NCBI GenBank assembly: GCA_036743375.1
Contig: DAINPP010000075.1
Span: forward strand, 1 to 10,492
DNA: 10,492 bases
Direction of reading: 5' to 3'
Origin: DAINPP01 sp036743375
GTDB taxonomy: Bacteria; Thermotogota; Thermotogae; MWEM01
The notes beneath the pieces are model-generated. The model made no database searches and was not told the DNA's origin. It saw only the letters and a program-made list of their open reading frames with translations. Below, one piece after another: positions 6,237 to 10,492 of the stretch; the stretch's first letter is position 1, and each line of letters starts with the position of its first letter. The translations under genes were made by a program, and so were the position numbers.

Positions 6237-7689
6237 TCAGAACGATAAAGACAAAGACAGGGAAAGAAATTCATTAACCTTTTATAAGGGATTTGAGAAG
6301 CTGGAAAATGCCTTCCAGTTTATCGTCAATGCAAAAACGGATCCCTTCCTGGTCTCTTTACTCCTGTCACTATTATCGACCATCTTTTTCTGGGAGTGGG
6401 ATTTTAAAAGATTCTTCTTTATCTTCACCCTTCTGCTGCTTCTTGAGCTGGTTGTCTGCGAGAGTGTCATAAAAAAAGTTCGTTTTTTTCAGATCCATAA
6501 ACAATATGGTCGTACTTTTTATATGCTGCTGTTGATAGCCGGTTTTATCAACATCATTGCCGGTAGATATATTGGGTATCAGGCAATCACACCGTTCTTT
6601 GGTGTATCACTGATAACGATTCTTCTTGGGAAAAAGGCCGGACAGATTTCATCGATTTTCTTCGCGGCGTTACTGATCATCCTTTTTCCATCCCATGCGG
6701 CCTATGCAATTTTTATGATAATTGTTGGCTATTTGACGGCCAATATCACTTCGGATGTTGACAGGAGAATAGAACTGACTTTCTATGCCCTGATCATTTC
6801 TCTCGTGAAACTATGCGGGTATATGATACTGGTCTTGTCCGGTTTTGAAATGTTTTCCGTTCAGTCTCTGATGCTGGTCTCCATAACCCCGATTGTATCA
6901 ACGATTCTCGTCATCGGTATCCTTCCTTATGTGGAATGGATCAGCAGAATTTATTCAAATATTGGAATGCTGGAACTTGGGAATCTGAATCACACCCTCC
7001 TGAAAGAGCTGATGCAAAAGGCACCCGGTACTTATTTTCACAGTTTCATGCTTTCAAATCTTTCCGAATCGGCTGCGGAAAAGATCGGCGTGAACCCGAT
7101 ACTTGCAAGAGTCGGTGCCTATTTTCATGACATAGGAAAGACAAAAAAGCCTGAATTCTTTACCGAAAATCAGACAGATGACAATCCGCATAATCGTCTG
7201 AAGCCGAGTATGAGTTATCTCGTTCTGATGGAACATGTTAAATTTGGTGTAGAGATAGCAAATAAATATCGCCTGCCAATCCTTTTCGAAGATCTTATCG
7301 TTCAGCATCACGGAACCAGAACCCAGAAATATTTTTATATGAAGGCAAAAAATGAAAATCCAGATACCACAGAAGACCAATACAGGTACGCCGGACCCAA
7401 ACCCCAGTTTAAAGAAGCGGGAATACTCATGCTTGCGGATTCCTGTGAGGCGGCTGTGAAAAGTCTGGACAACCTGTCACCTCAGAAGGTTCAGGAACTG
7501 GTTGGTGATATCGTGAACGGTATCTACCTGGAAAGGGAACTCGATGAATCCGGTTTGACACTTAAAGATATAGAGGAAATCGTTCAAGAGTTCACCCGTG
7601 TTATCGTCAAGGCCTATCATAAACGTATTGCCTATCCGAAAAATCCTGATGAAATTAAGGAAGAAGGGCCTATTACGATAAAAAAATAA
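6202..7689 (+). CDS. pgpH: PgpH-like membrane HD-domain phosphodiesterase (probable cyclic di-AMP hydrolase) lacking the extracellular HDED domain
   Basis: 495 residues from the ATG at 6202. A short basic cytoplasmic tail (about 1-35) leads into about seven hydrophobic helices (roughly residues 48-245). The C-terminal cytoplasmic HD domain carries the family's diagnostic blocks: ELGNLNHTLLKEL, APGTYFHSF, RVGAYFHDIGK, MEHVKFG, VQHHGTR, YAGPKPQ and MLADSCEAA. All expected metal ligands (the histidines, the HD pair and the late aspartate) are present, so it should be active. Characterised relatives degrade cyclic di-AMP to pApA. Most are about 700 residues because an extracellular 7TMR-HDED domain of some 200 or more residues follows the first helix, and that domain is absent here. 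It overlaps phoH by 35 bases, a common pairing. The usual next gene ybeY does not follow. Substrate is inferred from the family. Confidence 0.93.
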   Translation: MPMNRQKSRTVNQNDKDKDRERNSLTFYKGFEKLENAFQFIVNAKTDPFLVSLLLSLLSTIFFWEWDFKRFFFIFTLLLLLELVVCESVIKKVRFFQIHKQYGRTFYMLLLIAGFINIIAGRYIGYQAITPFFGVSLITILLGKKAGQISSIFFAALLIILFPSHAAYAIFMIIVGYLTANITSDVDRRIELTFYALIISLVKLCGYMILVLSGFEMFSVQSLMLVSITPIVSTILVIGILPYVEWISRIYSNIGMLELGNLNHTLLKELMQKAPGTYFHSFMLSNLSESAAEKIGVNPILARVGAYFHDIGKTKKPEFFTENQTDDNPHNRLKPSMSYLVLMEHVKFGVEIANKYRLPILFEDLIVQHHGTRTQKYFYMKAKNENPDTTEDQYRYAGPKPQFKEAGILMLADSCEAAVKSLDNLSPQKVQELVGDIVNGIYLERELDESGLTLKDIEEIVQEFTRVIVKAYHKRIAYPKNPDEIKEEGPITIKK

Positions 7690-7762
7690 ATCTACCAATA
7701 TTTGTACTTCCCATTGCTTTATCATCTTCGGATATAAAACCAGGAATATATAGCAGCCAAAA

Positions 7763-7780
7763 ACCACATTGTGGTATGAT
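7763..7780 (+). promoter_or_regulatory. Possible extended -10 promoter overlapping a 13-bp palindrome, upstream of the lipoprotein gene
   Basis: The palindrome ACCACATTGTGGT (7763-7775) ends on TGGTATGAT (7772-7780), which has the TG-N-TATNAT form of an extended -10 element. No good -35 box is present, and the start codon is about 100 bases further on. A second -10-like TATAAT is at 7852. Either could drive the lipoprotein gene. This is a weak assignment. Confidence 0.3.
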
Positions 7781-7883
7781 AAAATATAGGTCATCCTCAG
7801 GTAGTGTGTCCTTGCAGGAGCTAAGAATCTGTTTTCAATGTGCTTGTGGAATATAATATTTCAGAAAAAAAGAGGTTGTTTAT

Positions 7884-9512
7884 ATGAAAAAGGGGTACAT
7901 TTTTACTATCTTGATAGTTATTTTCATGTGTTTTTTACTGATTTCGTGTGCAAGTAAACTGAAGGCTCCAGACCCTACACCCGCTCCGACGCCGACTGTC
8001 AATACACCTCCATCAACACCTACTTATGTCAGTCCCGGGAATGCAGCGATCGTTGACAACAGTTTGATTCTTTTTACCTGGAACAGGTCACAGGATGATG
8101 GAGCCTATATCGTCTATAATTTCTATCTTTCGGATGATCCCACACAGTTAGCTACTCCTCTTTACACGAGAATACAGGATACGGCTAAATATATCGGAGG
8201 ACTTCAGGCGAGTACAACTTATTACTGGAAGGTAGAGGCCATGGATGATCTGGATTTAACAACATCCGGTGAAGTCTGGAGTGTTTTTATCGAACAGGAT
8301 TATCAGAATGATCCGGCCGTTCCCGTTTTACCCGCAGATGACGCGCTGGATTGCTGGCTGAATCTTTATCTGGAATGGGAACCTGCAAGTTTCTTCCACG
8401 ATGGACCTGTCGTTTATGATGTTTATTATGGGGAGCGCTATCAGTCCCCGGAACTGGTTGCCCATGATATCAGTGCCACCTCTCTTGAGGTGACCGGGTT
8501 GGCATACGCTACGGAATATTCCTGGAAGATCGTTGCGAAAAATACATCTGAAGATGAAAGCATCGAAAGTAACACGAGTCATTTCAGTACGGTTGACAGC
8601 AGACCGCCTTCAACTGTTGACATCACCTTTCCCTTTGATAATCAGGTGGATTTGAAGACAGATCTTGTCCTTGTCTGGGAAAATCCAGCACGGGCCATAG
8701 GGGATTATTATGTCTATGGAGCTGCCGAAGGGCAGACAGCAGAGTTCGTGTGTAATGTCGGTGAATCAACGGGTTGTACGCTGAGTAATCTCGATTATTC
8801 AACTGACTACTTCTTTTATATAGAACAGAGACAACCTGGAGGGATTGTGAATCTCAGTGACGATATCCATTTTACTACAAAAGAGGCACGTTCCCCGTAC
8901 GCACCTGAGATTGTATCCCCAGCGAACAGGGTGACAGATCAGGCAACTACACTTACATTTTCCTGGATCGGGAACGGAGATCCGAATGATATGAAGATCT
9001 ATTTTGATATCTATACCGGAGAGGATGAATCGAATCTTCATCTGAACAAGATGGGAATTAATGCCACAAGTACGACCCTGACGGGTTTTGATACAGAAAA
9101 GCAGTATTACTGGCGGGTTAATGCCAGGAACGTTGATGGATATGAATCAAGAAGCCGGATCTTCAGTTTTTCGACAGCGGGATATGTTGCGCCGGAAGAA
9201 CCGACTCCAACGAACAACCTTCCGACGAAACCGGTAAATGAATTTCCCGCAAACGGGGATAACATCAGAGAGGATTCGCTGTTCTTTGACTGGTCGGAAT
9301 CAACCGATGTGGAAGGAATTGTGAAGTATAATCTATACCTTTCAGAAAATGCAACTTTTACGACGCCATTTGCGACTGAGCTTACGGAAAATCATCTAAT
9401 CGTGACAACACTGAAAGGAACAAAGTCTTATTTCTGGACGGTAGAAGCCTTCGATGAAGAGGGATCGTCTACTTACAGTGATCCAACATCATTTGTATTA
9501 CTTGGAATGTAA
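7884..9512 (+). CDS. Lipoprotein with five fibronectin type III-like repeats
   Basis: 542 residues. A hydrophobic signal (5-21) ends in the lipobox L19-I20-S21-C22, so the mature protein should be lipid-anchored at C22 on the outer face of the membrane. A Pro/Thr-rich linker (28-48) follows. Five beta-sandwich repeats of about 90 residues come next: roughly 44-136, 147-236, 241-332, 340-431 and 449-540. Each has the strand motif in which a Tyr pair and Trp precede an alternating strand: TYYWKVEA (112), EYSWKIVA (211), DYFFYIEQ (308, Trp lost), QYYWRVNA (407), SYFWTVEA (515). A second Pro/Thr linker (435-448) separates the last repeat. No catalytic domain is seen, so a binding, spacer or adhesion role is plausible but unproven. 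AGAGG precedes the ATG. No terminator separates it from pgpH, so read-through is possible. It ends at a strong terminator. Confidence 0.85.
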   Translation: MKKGYIFTILIVIFMCFLLISCASKLKAPDPTPAPTPTVNTPPSTPTYVSPGNAAIVDNSLILFTWNRSQDDGAYIVYNFYLSDDPTQLATPLYTRIQDTAKYIGGLQASTTYYWKVEAMDDLDLTTSGEVWSVFIEQDYQNDPAVPVLPADDALDCWLNLYLEWEPASFFHDGPVVYDVYYGERYQSPELVAHDISATSLEVTGLAYATEYSWKIVAKNTSEDESIESNTSHFSTVDSRPPSTVDITFPFDNQVDLKTDLVLVWENPARAIGDYYVYGAAEGQTAEFVCNVGESTGCTLSNLDYSTDYFFYIEQRQPGGIVNLSDDIHFTTKEARSPYAPEIVSPANRVTDQATTLTFSWIGNGDPNDMKIYFDIYTGEDESNLHLNKMGINATSTTLTGFDTEKQYYWRVNARNVDGYESRSRIFSFSTAGYVAPEEPTPTNNLPTKPVNEFPANGDNIREDSLFFDWSESTDVEGIVKYNLYLSENATFTTPFATELTENHLIVTTLKGTKSYFWTVEAFDEEGSSTYSDPTSFVLLGM

Positions 9513-9517
9513 TTAAT

Positions 9518-9552
9518 AAAAAACAGGATCAGATAGTTTGATCCTGTTTTTT
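9518..9552. terminator. Bidirectional intrinsic terminator between the convergent lipoprotein and YitT-family genes
   Basis: AAAAAACAGGATCA (9518-9531) pairs perfectly with TGATCCTGTTTTTT (9539-9552) around a seven-base loop. T-runs follow the stem on both strands. It starts six bases after the lipoprotein stop codon and lies eight bases beyond the minus-strand YitT-family stop, so it serves both genes. Confidence 0.92.
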
Positions 9553-9559
9553 TGTTTAT

Positions 9560-10417
9560 TTAAAAAATCTTTGTGATATTCTTGAAGCCTTCGCCAATTA
9601 CATGAGAGGCCTCCTGTGCAATGATAAAGGCCTTCTGGTCGATTGTCCTGATATGTCTGATGATCTCTCCCATCTCTTTTCTTTTTAAAGCAACATAAAC
9701 CATGTTTTTTTCAGTGGCGGTATAGACCCCTTCACCTTTTATGAAAGAAGCACCACGTTTCAGTTTATTTGTGATATAGTCAACGATTTCATCTTCCTTG
9801 TTGGAAATAATCGTCAACGTGATGTGATTGTCGATCATCTTGATAATATAATCGATGGTTAATCCGTTCAGTATAACGCCGACGATAGAATACATACCGA
9901 TAGTCGGATTGAAGGCAACACCGGCGGCAAGGCCGACAAACAGGTCAATCAAAAGCAGAGACGTCCCCATTGCCGTACCGAAATACTTGTTGAGAATCCT
10001 AGCGATGATATCCGTTCCGCCTGTTGAAGAATTCTGTGAAAAAGTGATTGCCATACCGACGGCAGAGATTACAACACCGAAGAATATGGTGAGAAACAGG
10101 TCATTTCCCGTATACGCAGGTATAGGTACTATTCTGTCAAAAAAGTCAATCAAAAAGTTCAACAAAAACGTACAGTATAGGCTTCTGATTCCAAATTCCT
10201 TTCCGATGACGAGAAAAGAAACGAGAAACAATATTCCGTTGATAAAGTAAAGGAGCACCCCAATCGGTATATCGACAAAATTACTCAGAACAATGGCAAT
10301 CCCGCTGGCTCCACCGCAGGCAATATTATGCGGAATTAAAAAAGAAACCAGTCCTATTGCCGTCAGTGTTGCACCAATCGTTGATAAAATGTATTCCCTT
10401 AAAACCGTCTTTTTCAT
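9560..10417 (-). CDS. YitT-family membrane protein (YitT membrane domain plus DUF2179)
   Basis: 285 residues, the standard length for the family. The N-terminal two-thirds hold five or six hydrophobic helices (about 10-30, 48-71, 77-95, 105-126, 151-170 and 172-190) with the conserved small-residue blocks ACGGASGIAIVLS (33-45) and NSSTGGTDIIARIL (129-142). The C-terminal cytoplasmic DUF2179 domain (about 205-275) contains RGASFIKGEGVYTATEKNMVYV and ends in a helix and strand. YitT proteins are widespread in Bacillota, often in several copies, and have no firmly established function, though transport has been suggested. GGGGGTGAT lies just upstream of the ATG. An extended -10 promoter is found about 25 bases before the start, so it is probably a single-gene transcript. 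The gene appears intact. Confidence 0.93.
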   Translation of the reverse strand: MKKTVLREYILSTIGATLTAIGLVSFLIPHNIACGGASGIAIVLSNFVDIPIGVLLYFINGILFLVSFLVIGKEFGIRSLYCTFLLNFLIDFFDRIVPIPAYTGNDLFLTIFFGVVISAVGMAITFSQNSSTGGTDIIARILNKYFGTAMGTSLLLIDLFVGLAAGVAFNPTIGMYSIVGVILNGLTIDYIIKMIDNHITLTIISNKEDEIVDYITNKLKRGASFIKGEGVYTATEKNMVYVALKRKEMGEIIRHIRTIDQKAFIIAQEASHVIGEGFKNITKIF

Positions 10418-10442
10418 ACAATCACCCCCTGAATGCGAGGCG

Positions 10443-10451
10443 ATTATAGCA
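10443..10451 (-). promoter_or_regulatory. Extended -10 promoter of the YitT-family gene
   Basis: On the minus strand TGCTATAAT (10451-10443) is a perfect extended -10 element. The start codon lies 25 bases further on, leaving room for the GGGGGTGAT ribosome binding site. There is no strong -35 box at 16-18 bases, which an extended -10 can tolerate. Confidence 0.7.
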
Positions 10452-10492
10452 CAACAAATTGAATTTGCAGCTGTTTAAGAATTCTTTCACAA

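Noticed and set aside
8328..9041. Minus-strand open frames within the lipoprotein gene
   Set aside because: They are antisense to a protein with a clear signal peptide and repeat structure, and they lack start signals.
1..10492. CRISPR array, tRNA/rRNA genes, insertion sequences or phage genes
   Set aside because: I saw no regularly spaced direct repeats, cloverleaf sequences, transposase or integrase motifs, or terminal inverted repeats.

Overview
This is an ordinary-density bacterial chromosome segment of moderate to low GC. Genes have strong purine-rich ribosome binding sites, several TTG starts and short intergenic gaps. A phoH-pgpH pair, a cleavable lipoprotein signal, a YitT-family protein and TetR/MerR one-component switches fit a Bacillota (Firmicutes)-type organism. 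Thermotogota are a real alternative, because FN3-repeat lipoproteins and phoH/HD-hydrolase pairs may also occur there. The sequence alone does not settle the phylum.

Layout. Positions 160-1488 (minus) encode an exported, membrane-anchored serine hydrolase of the beta-lactamase/PBP-like family, more AT-rich than its neighbours, with a four-helix membrane block inside the catalytic domain. A roughly 350-bp spacer with no supported gene follows. Positions 1845-3769 (minus) hold a two-gene tetR-MFS efflux operon whose promoter (TTGACT-17-TATAGT) is followed at the start site by a near-perfect palindrome, the classic self-repressed efflux layout. Positions 3920-4714 (minus) encode a short-chain dehydrogenase, divergent from a MerR-family regulator (4781-5164, plus). 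The dehydrogenase promoter has the MerR hallmark of a 19-bp spacer filled by a perfect 14-bp palindrome. The MerR gene lacks an obvious ATG and may start at an ATA codon.

Positions 5256-7689 (plus) hold phoH overlapping a pgpH-like membrane HD phosphodiesterase, probably acting on cyclic di-AMP. The HD protein keeps its membrane and catalytic parts but lacks the large extracellular sensor domain usual in this family. The usual partner genes yqfD and ybeY are not beside the pair. Positions 7884-9512 (plus) encode a lipoprotein with five fibronectin-type-III-like repeats. It converges on a YitT-family membrane protein (9560-10417, minus) over a shared bidirectional terminator.

Most of the window is recognisable housekeeping or accessory content, and I see no clearly new multi-gene system. 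The points most worth a second look are the membrane block splitting the serine hydrolase domain, the sensor-less PgpH, the non-standard MerR start and the two well-resolved operators.
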